Assembly: GCF_028858725.1 (NCBI RefSeq)
Contig: NC_084763.1
Span: 54,568,152 to 54,632,151, forward strand
Source: Colius striatus
Lineage: Eukaryota; Chordata; Aves; Coliiformes; Coliidae
Reading direction: 5' to 3'
Length of the DNA: 64,000 nt
The notes beneath the pieces were generated by a model. It saw nothing but the letters and a program-made list of their open reading frames with translations. It was not told where the DNA came from and did no database searches. The translations under genes were made by a program, and so were the position numbers. Below are positions 1-12,467 of the stretch, piece after piece (position 1 is the first letter of the stretch; each line of letters begins with the position of its first letter).

Positions 1-3000
1 TAAATGCAGATGAAACTCTTTTATCATGTAAGTGAAAAAAAGGGAGCCCAGGGAGGACTGAGTTTAAGCTACCATCTGTTTTCTGCAGCACAGAGAATCA
101 AAGCTGAATGAGTCTAGAAGCTCATAGAATCATACTGGTGATGGAGGGCAAAATGCTGGATGTACTGGGAAAAAAAGAGATATAAGTATTAGAGATGGAA
201 TAACTTTCATCTTCAGAATTACTTTATTAGGTATTTTGAAACACTTTTAGGGCAAAAATAGTCCGACTGAGTTCTAAGTGCAGCACTGCTTGTGCAACTT
301 CTAACCTGCAGGGGCATTAGTTCTTTTTGTTTAGCTTTTAATCTCCTTTATAAGGATGAAAATTGCTTTTGTATTATGTGTGGAGTTTTAACAGAGTAAA
401 AACACCCAGTAACAGTTCCACAATTCAAACTACTCCTCTAAAACTGATACATCTCCTTGAGTGACACACAAGTGCAGAGCCTGCTGTGAGTGAGCCCAGG
501 CAGGGCCCTGGATGCAGGCAGCAGCCCCAGGCCTCCTCTGCCCCCTCACGGGTCACCAGCAGCTCCCACCCAGCCCCCCTCCAGCTGGGTGCCCAGAGCT
601 CCTGCCAGGGAGGTGGGAACCACAGGTCTGAATCCTGTGCACGAGAGGAAGGAGTTGAGCAATGTGGCATGAAGCCTTGGGAAATACCCCCAAACTGGAT
701 TATGATTTGAAAGAGGAGGAATAAATACTCCTGTGCTAGCTGGATTTTAAATGAATTGGTTATACTTCCCAAATACAGAGCTGTAGACTCTGAGGAAATG
801 TTTCAAAGCTGAATCCAAAGAAGACAATGCTGTTTTCTGAGGCACTGGAATAGAAGAGACAAGATGCTCTGGATATGCTCATATTTGATACACCACAGAT
901 AAATGTGATGAAGGAAGGATGAGGTGAGTGTGATTATTAAGTGCAGAGGCAGTGACCTAAAATGGGAGACTACAGTTCTCTGTCAATTGCTGGGGTAATT
1001 TCCTTTTAAAAAGCCAGACACCTTGAAGCACTGGATGGACTGGGGTGGGAGGCAGATGTGGCAGCGGAGACACAGATCTACCACTGTCTTTGGGCCTCTC
1101 ACCTTGCTGTTAAGCTGACAAGTGTCCTGTAAAGCTGTTAAGTGTCCTGGTTTAGGCACATCCAGGGACAAAAGACCATGATCAGACTCAAGTACCACAG
1201 ACTTGAGAGTTCCAAAAGGGCAGGGAGTGCTTAATTGCTGCTTGTGGTCCCAGACAAAACAGGCCAGGCTACTCAGCTTGGGGAAGGAAACAGTCTCAAG
1301 TCCAGCACTCCTCCTTCCTTCCTCCTCTGACTGTGGGGCCTACATGATCGCCTCCATCTTGTACCACTCCTACACCTCCTCCCAAGCACTTCAAATTTCC
1401 ATCCTTAAATAGTGATGGCAGAGATGCCACATTGGCTCAGCCAGGCTGGAGGTGGATCTGAACCCAAGAGCCGACTCTTTACCAGATCTACACTGCAGCC
1501 CCCTCCCCGTTACCAAGCAAAAAGCAGCTCCTCACAAACCCATGGCAGCAAGGCAGCAAAAGGAAATAGCCCAAGATTCATCTCTACCAGCCATAGCCTC
1601 TGCTGAAAGGTAAGGTGACTTGTATGCTAAGCTCCATGGTCCTTAAGCACATGATGCTACTTCCTAGTCAGGGTGACTACTTGACATAAATTTCTACAGC
1701 ATCAACCCCTCCACTTACTAGACTGGTCCTGTCACTCTTGTCTTACCCTTTCCCTGTTTACACTGAACGATTTTTAATAGTACCTTAATCATAGAGCTCT
1801 GAACTCTGTTGGCCCTTTTTGCTCTGCTACAATACAGCTAATAATTTCTAGGGTGAAATATCTTTCTCTGAGTATATTTAACATCTTTCAGAACAGTCTA
1901 AAATAGAAACTTTAAGAACATTAACTTGGAGCACTTTCCAAGTTCATCTTACTTGCAGTCCATTAAAGTGAAGTGACAAGTGAGGTGTGACATGAAGTGA
2001 TTATACTGATTGTGTTGTGTGTGCTCTGCGGGAGCCCGATGATTTGCTGAGGATATTAATCTCAAAAGTCAGACGGCAAGAGATCAGCTGAGATGGAAGA
2101 TCACTGCAAAGTGACCTCAGACCAGGGGAAAAGAAAAGGAAGGGAGGAGAATGTGGCCCAGCACAGGCGTTCAGTGCTGCATAGTCCAGCAGCGAAGTAG
2201 ATGCACTTTGACACCAAAGCTGGTCTCTGTGTAACTGAACGCTGGTGTCATCACTGTAGTTCAAAGCCATCCCTGTAGGTCCTAGATTCCCTGATCTGTA
2301 AAGAGAGTGTAGAGTGACTGACTGGGCCATAATGTCTCTAGTTTGATGCCTCACCTTCAGGAGCTACAGTATTGGTAAAAGGGGGTTACAAGCCCAGACT
2401 GAGCTACCATCTGCCTTATTCATAGAGAGTCATGGAATTGGCTGTTGCCTGGTCATTACACCCGTGGCATTGCACTTCATCACCAGGGAAAGGGCAGCTA
2501 AGTGGCAGGCTGTGTAACATCACTTAAGAGACAGCATATCATGAGATCAGGATTCTATGTGCCTTTGTGAATAACAAACACAGCAACCTTAATTTCTTTG
2601 AAGTCTGAAACAATTTGCATGCTCACAAGAAGTTAATTAGAATGTAAAAAAGATCTGTATCAATTGACCACTCTTGCAAATCAGAATCGGATTTAAGTAC
2701 TTAAACTGCTGTGCAGCCATGAATAGATGGATTAAAAGTACTTTAATCCAATTGTACTTTGACTTTAGCTTAGTTTGGCAATCTAGCAGTGCAAGTAAAA
2801 AAGCTTTCACTTAGGGATTGTCACTGCTTCTCTTGAATAAATGAATTCAAAAGATATAAGGTAACTGTGAGTCTGAAGGGCTTTGGGAGCCATGGGCTAG
2901 GTCTTCCTGAGAGAACCAAAACCTGGAGGTAAGTAATAACTAGTTCTCAATGCAACATTAATGAAGAGAATGTGAAGCTTGACTGGGCAGCATATTCCTT

Positions 3001-3544
3001 GAGTCTGGACATCCATGCTCAGAGAAGGAGGTAAGCAGGAGCAAAACCATGATTCTGTGCTAACAGGGACCTCTGCACTCCCTCTGTTCCACACAGTTTC
3101 ATCTGTCATTCACTAGAAAAAGTGCCAAACTGCTTCAGTTTCACTCAAGTGTTGACTTGGCCAAGGAACGGTGTTTTGGCACATCCTGGCTAAACCAAAA
3201 GACTGTAATCATCACGGTCAATGCTGCTACTGACTTACAGACTTCAGGGGAAAACACAGGTAGTCCCAGAGCTAAAGGCCCTCAGCTCAAGGGCACTGAA
3301 CATATGGCCAAGGATCGTTGGTCTCTTGTGGCTTTGGCCACTAAGGCTCAGCCTATGCTGAAGAGGTGACTGCCTATAGCTAAACATCTGATGAGGCAAG
3401 GATTTTCCCTTCAGAGGGAAGAATACCTTTGAGAGGATCTCTTCTTTTTAATCTCCATGTAGTGAGAGTAGAGAGCAGTCCCTTGAGTTCTCTATGGCCA
3501 AACATTTAGTCCTCTATTACTCCCTTTTCAAAATGGGAACAGCA
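1..3544. other. Intergenic flank, no gene seen
   Basis: No open frame here has the length, splice context or family resemblance of a real gene; the short frames on both strands look random. In mammals the next gene beyond the vimentin 3' end is a sialyltransferase (ST8SIA6), but I see no sialyl-motif coding exon in this stretch. Confidence 0.6.
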
Positions 3545-3930
3545 ATGCTTGAGGAAAGGCTGCAGGAACTGGGGCTGTTTAGTCTGGAGAAGAGGAGACT
3601 GAGGGGGGGTCTTATTAATATTTACAAACATCTAAATGGTGGGTATCAGGAGGTTGGGACATCTCTTTTTTCTATAGTAGCTAGCAACAGGACAAGGGGT
3701 GATGGGATGAAGTTGTACTTAAACATAAGAAAAAACTCTTTCACTGTTTCAGTGAGGGAGCCCTGGCACAGGCTGCCCAGAGGGGTTGTGGAGGCTCCTT
3801 GCTTGGAGGTCTTCAAGACCCACCTGGACAGATTCCTATGCAACCTGATCTAGGTGGAGCTGCTTCTGCACGGCAGTTGCACTAGATGATCTCTAAAGGT
3901 CCCTTCCAACCCCTACCATTCTGTGATTCT
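3545..3930 (+). mobile_element. CR1 LINE, 5'-truncated 3' end
   Basis: About 385 bp of the CR1 3' region in plus orientation. It starts inside the segment reading GAGGAAAGGCTGCAGGAACT, passes through the landmarks GGAGAAGAGGAGACTGAGG, AGCAACAGGACAAGGGG and GGGAGCCCTGGCACAGG, and ends in the CR1 terminal motif ATTCTGTGATTCT with no poly-A tail. Severe 5' truncation and this octamer-like 3' end are hallmarks of avian CR1. The reading frame (3494-3853) is only the degenerate end of the reverse-transcriptase ORF and is not a host gene. Confidence 0.92.
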
Positions 3931-6150
3931 CTGCCAGTAGTGTAATGGGGGTAAGTACATTTTGAAATCCATTTGTGTCCTGCATGATGGAGACCATCCA
4001 TGAACTGCAGTCAGGCAGCTTTCCCTCTCTTCAGAAGCTGCTGTTTATCTCTTGCAGCAGTTCCTCAGCTTGCTCTGTGCTTGGTTGGCCATGACATAAA
4101 GCACAACTGGACAGTGTACATGTATAGTACCATTATTATGAAACTTAAATTACAAAGATGCAAATCAAAATACCAAGGAATGAATTAAACATGGTATTTT
4201 TTCTCCTGTGCTTCCTTACTATTTCATTTAAACCAGAGCTGTTTCTTTCATCCTGTAGTAATCACCCATCTCCAAGAAGTGAAAATACACTTGCAAAACT
4301 CATAAATGAGAATCTATTTGCAAAGATATTTCTTGAGGCGCCTGGCACTTCAGGGTGTTTGGAGGGTAATCTCAAACTGTGAGCTCTGCACTGTGTAAAT
4401 TTAGAAGCGATTTTTCTAAATGTCAAGTATTTATTACATGAAAAAACCCATTTGGAGTGTGGAGCAGGTCCCTGGTGATACACAGTGCATCTGGGGAAAG
4501 GCTTCTTGGAAGAACAGAAATAATATTTGAGAGAAGAAAAGTAAATCCTCTGTTTGAATTGCTTTGTGTACATGGAAAGGAGATTGAACAAAGGGAGAAG
4601 GCCAGCCCAGTGTTATGCTTTGTCTCATGCATAAAATAGTGGGTTTCAAACTTTTTATAACCAAGCCTATACCAATCTGTCTTCTCTGGGTCCTGCGGCA
4701 CTTCTGCACCTCTGCTCAGATTGCTGCTGTCTCCTTCTCACCCCCCTCACAGCTCCAGCTGGCTCTGTTCATACTGCAGGCAAATAAACCCTGCAGAATT
4801 TATTCATATGGGATTTTACCCACATAATATCTCATCATGATGTCAACATATCTCAGAGCACAAAGTAGTAAAGTATGACTCTCCAACCAGAGGCTGATAA
4901 CATGGAATATAAGGGAGGCTGCTGTGCTGTGAGAAGCCTGTGATGCCTGTTGTTTCCCTTAGCAGTACCAACCAGCCTGAAGCTGCAGCAATGTGAGCAC
5001 CATCACGAGCCAGGGAAGGCACGAAAAGTCTAGTATGTTTTAAACCAGAAAGCTTTGTCAGGCTGGTGGGTGCACAGAAGCTGAAGGACTTCCCACATTC
5101 AGACCTTGCTCTCAGTTTTGGTTGCCCATAGTCCATAGCGTTATAAAGGACAAATTCCCAGCCCTGGGTGGACTATTTGATCTGCTCTTGGGGACCTTCT
5201 CAGACTTAGTATCACAGTCATATACTTCCTCCACCACTTTCCTCAGATGACATTAGATGTCACTATTCTTGAGCATAGAGGAGGTGATAAATGAATATCA
5301 GCCAGGAAGTTGTCACCAGTGTTCTTCAGGAACCTCCCTCCAGCGGATATTGGTGTGGTTAAACTCCACCACGAATACCAGAGCCACAGAATGTGAGGGT
5401 ACTTTTAACTGCCTGTAGAAGGCCTTGTCTACTTACCCTTCCTGGTCAGAGCAGACTCCCTCTTCTACAGCAGTCACCTGCTTCTGCATGGAGGTGCCTG
5501 ATGCCTTGGGCTGGGACTGCCCCAACCCTCCTATAGCATCCTGGTCTGCTTCCTGGCTGGGGTGGTGGGATGGGACCTGGATGGAGAGGCCCTGCCCTGC
5601 CATCCCATGTGGGGATCACATACAGTACCTCTTCACCTCATCACACAGAGAGTTAGGGCTTGTGGATAGATGCCTTATGCTTTATTGGTCCATCTAATAA
5701 AGTGGAAGGGATTGTCAATCACCGGAAAGCTCTTTGGATCTGAAATAGATGCCATGAAGTTCAAAGTAATTGCTCTGTGTTCAGTCAGGTACACAGGGGC
5801 TCCATTCCCTAAAGGAAAAGGTGACCAGGTAATTAGGTCTTAAAGATGAATGATGCTAAGAATATGCCTTGTAAAGGATAGAGACACAAGTGATTTACAG
5901 CCTGTGGAGAAAGCGGAGAGGTTAGTGGTAAAGAGGATGGTAGCAGTGGCATGTACTGAAATTCAAAATCAAGCCAGGGAGGAAAAATGACCTGTAAGTC
6001 CATTTCAATCAAGCTGAACTTTGAAAGGGAGCTGTCTTCAAATGTGGACAGCATTGTTTCTGTTTTTAAGGTACAAGCTGAGGTTGAAAATGATGATAAG
6101 CCACAAAGAGGCTTTTGGAGATACTGTACTAAACTCAGAACAGCAGAATG
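3931..6150. other. Intergenic, no gene seen
   Basis: Mixed-composition DNA. No exon with recognisable protein similarity and no further recognisable CR1 end were seen. Confidence 0.55.
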
Positions 6151-6194
6151 GGAGAGGAGAGGTGAGGAGAGGAGAGGAGAGGAGAGGAGAGGAG
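6151..6194 (+). repeat. (GAGGA)n simple repeat
   Basis: Near-perfect 5-bp purine repeat of GGAGA/GAGGA units, interrupted by a single GGTGA unit near 6161. Confidence 0.9.
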
Positions 6195-6339
6195 TTGCTA
6201 ATAAGAAACACTTTCAAAACACATCCAAATCATGATGTCTGACAGACATTCAGTGCAGCTTTAAGACAGACAAGAGGCAGAAAGGTTACTCAGCAAAGAT
6301 AAAGCCATAGGAAAAATACTTGCATAAATACATCTCATT

Positions 6340-7135
6340 AAGTACAATGTGAAGGAGCCCAGTGCCAGAGATGAAGAACTACCTGAAACTGAAGAAGTTT
6401 TGAAACAAACCAGTGCATTATTAGGTAAGAAGGCAGCAGGGCAGGATGGCAACTGTCAAATGAGTCTGGAGTAACTCAGCATGAAACTGCTAGTTTACTA
6501 GTTGGAATGCATCTGGTGTCAGAGGAATAGTCAATGGCCAGTATAACTTCAGACTCTAAAAAAGGCTCCAGGATGATGCTGGAATCTACAGAGCAATAAG
6601 TCTATCGTTCTTACCTGACAGAATCTAGAGGAACTGTAAGAGGGGTTGTGCTGGGTAGTATTCCACATGCTTTTATCTCTTGAGGAGGTCATGCCTCACT
6701 GGTGGAAATGTCTGTAGGGTTTTACAAGGTTTATGGGCAAGGGTGATGCAGGTGGAAGATTTTGTTGAAAGTTTTGCAAGATGATCCCTGCAGATTCCTG
6801 ATATAAAGAGCAAGTTCTCCCTATTTTAAGCTAGAAAGTAGGAAATGACAGAAATAACAGGGCCTCCACTGTGGGAGGAAGATGCTGCTGGGCTCCCACT
6901 GGTATTCACACACTAGACTTTACTGATCAATATATTCCTCAATGACCTGGCAAAGGGTGACCAGTAGGTTGATAAAAGATGGCAGTTGGTACAAAGTTAC
7001 TAGGGGAAATCAGTATCAATGCCAAGCCTAAAGCTGCAGAAAGTTGTCACAGTCCCAGGTGATCAAACAGTGGATGAAAAGTTAACGTCAATGACGGCAA
7101 AAGAGGGGGAAAAAATAACCCTTAGCTATCAGTCC
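6340..7135 (+). mobile_element. Decayed CR1-like LINE, reverse-transcriptase region
   Basis: Broken reading frames resemble the RT domain of CR1/L3-type LINEs in the right order. A GKKAAGQDG-like stretch lies near 6425. It is followed by KKGS and, after a frameshift, DDAGIYRAISL near 6560-6605 (family pattern: KKG..DDAGNYRPISL). GGTCATGCCTCACTGGT near 6687 corresponds to the 'GHASL' block, and CAATGACCTGGCAAAGGG near 6940 to the 'NDL.KG' block. Stops and frameshifts are frequent, so this is an old inactive copy. The boundaries are approximate. An unrelated ancient LINE family is possible. Confidence 0.6.
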
Positions 7136-7162
7136 TTAAGAAATAGATCTTTGAGTCACAGT

Positions 7163-7355
7163 ATCACAGAATCTTAAGGGCTGGAAGGGATCTTGAAAGT
7201 TTATCCAGTCCAACCCCCTGCCAGAGCAGGACCTCCAGAGATCAGGTCACACAGGAACTCATCCAGCTGGCTTTGGAATGTCTCCAGAGAAGGAGACTCC
7301 ACAACCCATCTGGACACCCTGCTCCGTCCAGGTTGTCTTGCTCTTGCAGTTCACA
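7163..7355 (-). mobile_element. CR1 LINE 3' end, inverted
   Basis: In minus orientation, this begins with the CR1 terminus (ATCACAGAATCTTAAGGGCTGG on the plus strand). It continues through CCAGTCCAACCCCCTGCC and AGGAGACTCCACAACCC, which is the reverse complement of the CR1 3' untranslated and terminal ORF2 segment. About 190 bp are recognisable. The upstream edge fades into diverged sequence near 7355. It sits directly beside the older plus-strand LINE fossil. Confidence 0.85.
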
Positions 7356-9276
7356 TAACCCACCACAGGGAGACAGCTGCAATACGTCTCTGGGAAAGAA
7401 CCAAGAAGAAAATACCAGGCTGAGGAGTTTGTAGGGAAACAGTTACACACCAGTGTGCAGAGATTTGGCTGCTGTGGACTTACTCTTTTCTGAAGGAATG
7501 GGTTTGACTGCTTCAGACTGAAGCCCATAAGCAGCTTTTACCTCTGGCCAGGTCATGTGCCTGGGAATGACCTTGGGTTGCATTGTGAGGGGACATATGA
7601 GCAAAAGCACTGACACCCTTATTGCAGAAGAAGGGAACTGGGCAAGGATGCAATATGCTGTAGAGAGAGAAGGATTCAAGGTTAAGGTAGCTCTACACCA
7701 TGTTGTAAAATTGAACTACTTTTCTGCTTGTGCCATAGCTCTCCTGACTGAGGCTGGGAGTTTCACTTGAACTGTGTTTTGCATTGGTACCCCTGAATGT
7801 CTGAGCTTCATTTTGTGGGAACTTCTTCTGAGATCCAAACTAGGAAAGTACCTGAATCTGAAATCTGTAAGTGCCTTAAAAGTACAGAGTGCTAACTGAT
7901 CTCACACCAATGCACAGTGCTAACCTACCTCACACCACACCCTTGAGGTTAGCATCCACCTCTCACAGGTTGGACCCATGTGGGAAACAGAGCTGATAAT
8001 ACTCCACCTCTCTCAAGGGTACTGCAAAAAACCACATACAGCAGAGGGTACCCTGGGAGCAATTAAAACTCAAGGCTCTTTAAAGCAGATCAATAAACTG
8101 GTGGGAACAGATAAGAGGTCTGAGAATGCTGTAGCAGTGAGTGATGGTGATTCCTGAGTTGCTGTTGGGTATGTACACTGAATGAGGCAAGGTCCATGAG
8201 TGATGTCTGTGCATTATGCATGAGCACAAAGGGACCAAATGAAGACTGAAGATGGAATTTTATTTTTGGCACTTCCTACTTCTGCATGCACCACTGCACT
8301 CAAGCAAAGGTCTCTCAGAACAGTTGATTGTATGCAAATGACTTTAAAATTCCAGACCTCCCTTCCCTTGTGGAAGGATTTACAACTGAAATCTCTGATC
8401 CTTACCTGCCATCAGGACACCTATGAGCTTCTCTCCCCAGTCACTCAGCTGCTCCTCCTGTCCCACTGTGTGAATTTATATCCTCCAGGCACGTGTCCTG
8501 ACAAGTTGGCAGGACCAAGCCCTGTCCAGGAGCAGGAATCTCCCAGCTCCAGGTGTGCCCCATCAGGACACAATCTCCACACAGCATGGAGCCTTGGTGG
8601 CTGCCACCAACAGCCCTGCGATAGGGGCATCAGCCTCAAGTTTCTCCATCCTCTGTGGGTATCTACATGGATGTGTTTTAACTGAGTAATGGGAGAACAG
8701 GCCAGTCCCAGAGTGCCCAGGAACATGCTTACATATGGGATTTTGCACCTGCAAATAGGACTTTGAACAAAATCCCCATGCAGCACTGGGCACCTGCCCA
8801 GCATGGTGAGGTTTGCTCAGACCCCATTTGGGAAGTTTCACACTGCTCTAGGATGAATGGTTCCCTATAAGCAGTTTTCTGAAGGTCCTGGTCACTGGGT
8901 GCTTACCTGGCTTTGCACCAGGCACCCAAATGCCTGACAGGCTGTGGGGCAGCTTGGCATGTAGGGCAGCACCTTACAGCCTGAGCCACAGTGATGTCAC
9001 CACCACTTTCTTTCACAGTGATGTCACCACAGCTTTCTACCACATTGCCATCAGGCCTTATCCAAAGTGTCCAGGGCTCTTTAAATCCCACATGTAAACC
9101 AAGCTTTCAGGACCTCAGAGCAGCCTTGCAGCTGTTTCCTCCATGCATTAAAAGCACTACAGGTGTTCCCACTCAGCACAGTGAAAGCATCAGAGTCATT
9201 CAAGAGCCTTTGGTTGGGCCAGAACTGTGAGCTTTCTTCATGAGGTAAGAAAGTAGCCTCAATATTGAAATGTGAG
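7356..9276. other. Intergenic, no gene seen
   Basis: No coding exon recognised. It contains a short imperfect direct repeat with the core AGTGCTAAC at about 7888-7939 and a paired CRE-like repeat at 8987-9030 (see findings). Confidence 0.5.
8987..9030 (+). repeat. Direct repeat CACAGTGATGTCACCAC x2
   Basis: Two identical 17-bp copies (8987-9003 and 9014-9030), 27 bp apart. Each contains TGATGTCA, one base from the palindromic CRE/ATF site TGACGTCA. Confidence 0.8.
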
Positions 9277-9534
9277 AGAGATATATGAAGAAAAGAAGGA
9301 GAAAAGGGAAAGGGGAAGAGAGAGAAAGAAAGGGAGAGAAAAAAAGAGAATGAGAGAGAAAGATAAAAGATAAAAAAGAGAAAGCAAGCAAGAAAGTGAG
9401 AGAGGGGGAAGGGAAGGGAAGGGAAGGGAAGGGAAGGGAAGGGAAGGGAAGGGAAGGGAAGGAAAGGAAAGGAAAGGAAAGGAAAGGAAAGGAAAGGAAA
9501 GGAAAGGAAAGGAAAGGAAAGGAAAGGAAAGGAA
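9277..9534 (+). repeat. Polypurine tract with (GGGAA)n then (GGAAA)n
   Basis: About 250 bp of nearly pure A/G on the plus strand. Irregular GA-rich sequence leads into roughly 11 GGGAA units (about 9406-9460), then switches abruptly to about 15 GGAAA units (9461-9534). Long mirror-like purine tracts of this kind can adopt triplex (H-DNA) structure. The 'Lys/Gly/Glu/Arg' reading frame over it is an artefact of the repeat. Confidence 0.95.
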
Positions 9535-12099
9535 GCTGCTGGCTACATGAAGAAAAACAGGTTAAATATGAGGACTCTTAATTATCTGGAGGATTATTTA
9601 CTGTGAGTACAGCTTCCACATTCAGAGGCAATCACTGTGTGAGCTCATGGGAGCAGGTTCACAGTGCTCATTGGAGGGTGGGACAAACGCCTGGGGGCTG
9701 CCTCACTCCTCCACAGCTGCTGCCTGCAGTTATTAGGCCCTGAAATACAGTCCTGAGGTCAGCTGCTGGCTCAGCACTAAGCAGCTCTCAGTGATTATAT
9801 ACAAGCATAAGCCTGGAGCACCTAGATCAAACATGGAGAAGTTTACGCAGTCTCCATCTGCCCTCCTTTCTACCACGAGGCTACTTATACTCACACAGCA
9901 CAGGCTTTGGAGGTTTCCTGCATTCTCCCATCCCCTTGGCAACTAGGTTTTATTTGTATTTATTTTTCTATTTATTCCCTGGATTGAAAACTCTGCCACA
10001 TGCTTCTCTGTGCTCTCAGTAACCCTAAACACAGAAGAGCCAGGAATAACTCCTTTGCTGCGCTGTCAGTGCTTAATACAGTCACTTCTTTCATCCACCC
10101 AGCAATCACAGGCAGCTGAAAGCAGCAAGCAAGGTAGCTGGCAGCAGAGGGAGAAGCAACATCTGAAGAACTGTCACAATTGAGGTAACCTCCAGCCACC
10201 CCTGTGCAATTCAGAAGGCACACACTGCTGCCAATCTCTGCCCAGAGCCACTGACAGTCCCCACTGTCCCCAGTGACTGTCCCTGCCCACGTGCTGCCAG
10301 ATGCCACCATCCACGGTCCCACGGCTGCAACACCATTAAGTATTGGCCCAATCTTTTCAATGCTCAGATCCAGAAAAAGACTTCAGGAGTCTGCATTAGG
10401 CAGGACACACCACCTTGTCCTTATCCTACTTGTATCCTGAAAGCTTGTAGACACCAGTGCCTATTAAATGTTTAGGATCAGCTATTACACACACCCAGAG
10501 CTGTTGCTGTCACAGAAAGCATGTCCCAAGCAAGCTCATTTATGCTTTTTTTCCTTATCTAGATGTTGATAGGTTCTAGAAAACCTGGTCTCTGTAACCA
10601 CTGCAGCACATATCCCAGCCTAATGGATTTGTATACTTTGCTGAACATCAGCTCAAGTGTAATGGGGAAGAGAAAACTCCCCTCTGTCTGTGCAGGAGGT
10701 GGAAGGGAGAGGTTGAAGCCCTCTGTGTAGACTCAACTAGAGAAAAGCAGGGTAGGAACAGCATCACCACGCCTTAGTTTGACAAATTAGGTGCTTCTCT
10801 GCTATGAAAATGGCTTCAGCACTCCCACCTGGGAGGTTCAAAGATGTAAATTGCAATCACACCAAGCTCCTGCCCCCAGGTAGCCAGAGATGTGTGTGTC
10901 TGAGTAGCAGCAGGCTTCAGCACACCCCAGGCAACGGCTGCCTCCCCCATTGGCATCCTGACTGCAGATCTGATCTGCTGCTGCTGACACCTGGGATAAA
11001 AACAGTGGACTCCTACTGCCCCCTCCCTCCCGTGCCTGCATTGCATCTGATCAGTCACCCCCTGGAGCAAAGGGAAGAACTGAGCAGGACAACAAAGCCA
11101 GTCTCTTTTTCATCTCTCTCAGCTGGTGATGATCACGTTACCTATAAGTGAAGCAGTAATTGTTACACTTACCAGGTGCTGGTGAGTGTCTGTACAACAT
11201 GCAACTGCTGCTGTTACCTTGACTGAGAACTGAGTGCAATTCATGCTTCCTGAACAACCCATTCCATGAAATTTGTGTGAGTGAAGCAGGCTTTACAAGA
11301 GGAGTAATGCTACACAGAGTGCCTGCCTTTGTGAGGCAAGAGCTGTGCTAAGGTTTTCCCTGCGGTTTAGCTCAAGAAGATATCTTGGTCTGCAGAGAAG
11401 TTTCTCTTCTAACCACTCAGAGACTTCCAGCCTTTTACTTCTGCCTCCCAGGAGCCTGTGGCAGACCTGATGGGAAGTTTTGTCTTCCCCATTCTGCTGC
11501 ACTTCAGCTCATGTTGAGCAAACAACAAAGGATTCAGCAAGAATCAAGTAAGGTAAGTTATTCTTTCTAAACATTTCCTTCAAACATCTCTCAACTCTTA
11601 CTCAGTCTGAAGCCTTCATTTAGTTTCTGTAACACAGACCAGCCTTTGGGAACTGGTGTTTCCTGGAAAATGAATTCCATGCATCAAGTCAGCTGTTTAC
11701 TTTGCAAAGGTGCTGCCTTAGATAAGGGATTGCATGAACTATTTCACAGCTACTTAACCACAACCTAAGTTTTGTAAAGCCAAGTTTTGAGCATTCTTAG
11801 CTCTTAGTAACTGGATTAACTAGTATATGAAAGCAAGATTTATCTTTATTAGCTTGAAGTATCATATTTTATTCAAGTGATAAGAAATATCATCATACAT
11901 TATGCATCTGCCAGTTATAGTCCATTTTAGTTGGTTCCAAAAACCTAAGCAGTAAATAGGTAAGACAGTTTATCTAGTTAAAAAACAAACAGCATTCCAC
12001 ACAACCAGTACTGGAGATGTCAACCGTACAGTAACTCAGCTAGTACATTGTTATGGCTTTCCAGAAAGGCAGGAAGTTAACAAATTAGAACACATCAAG
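9535..12099. other. Intergenic downstream of VIM, no gene seen
   Basis: No exon-like frame flanked by splice signals and no recognisable repeat family. This is the region immediately beyond the vimentin 3' end. Confidence 0.5.
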
Positions 12100-12115
12100 A
12101 GCCATTTTCCAAAGA

Positions 12116-12121
12116 TTTATT
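12116..12121 (-). terminator. VIM distal polyadenylation signal AATAAA
   Basis: TTTATT on the plus strand. The surrounding bases match the conserved vimentin 3' terminus. Confidence 0.85.
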
Positions 12122-12166
12122 GAAGTAGCGACAGGTTGCTCATACTGTGCTGGAAAAAGAAGCAGT

Positions 12167-12172
12167 TTTATT
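12167..12172 (-). terminator. Possible proximal VIM polyadenylation signal
   Basis: A second AATAAA lies 51 bp upstream of the distal one in the transcript. Use of it would shorten the 3' UTR slightly. Flanking conservation favours the distal site as the main one. Confidence 0.4.
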
Positions 12173-12425
12173 GAATTCAGAATACTTTAAAAACAGTATT
12201 GCAGCACAAGATATTGCTATTTGTAAACTAGACTCCATTGTAAACTCTAATCCTTCAGGGAGAGTCAGTTTGCAAGATCTAAGACCTATTTCCTAGCATA
12301 ATAATCTTGCGCTCATGGAAAAACTGCAGAAAGGCACTTGAAAGCTGTTTCTTCCTTTAAGACATGGACTTTTTAAATCTTGCTGGTAAGAATTTCTCCT
12401 GCATTCTGAGTCTGCATCTTCAGTT

Positions 12426-12467
12426 TTACTCCAAGTCATCGTGATGCTGGGAAGTTTCATTAATAAC
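12426..12467 (-). CDS. VIM: VIM exon 9 (terminal coding)
   Basis: 42 bp encoding [13 protein letters not shown] and TAA. Acceptor CAACAG. Confidence 0.97.
   Translation of the reverse strand, partial: VINETSQHHDDLE

Larger units (their letters stand above)
12100..12425 (-). other. VIM 3' untranslated region
   Basis: Runs from the TAA stop to just past the distal AATAAA. The minus-strand end reads CTTCAATAAATCTTTGGAAAA, which I recognise as the conserved terminus of vertebrate vimentin mRNAs, so the cleavage site should lie near 12100. The length, about 310-325 nt, is normal for vimentin. Confidence 0.8.

Noticed and set aside
3494-3853. 119-codon open frame, with related frames at 22884-23306, 45164-45487 and 51346-51534
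   Set aside because: They are the C-terminal end of CR1 ORF2 repeated at each CR1 copy, not host genes.
9200-9581. Frames rich in Ser/Phe/Leu or Gly/Lys/Glu over the purine tract
   Set aside because: They are translations of a simple repeat.
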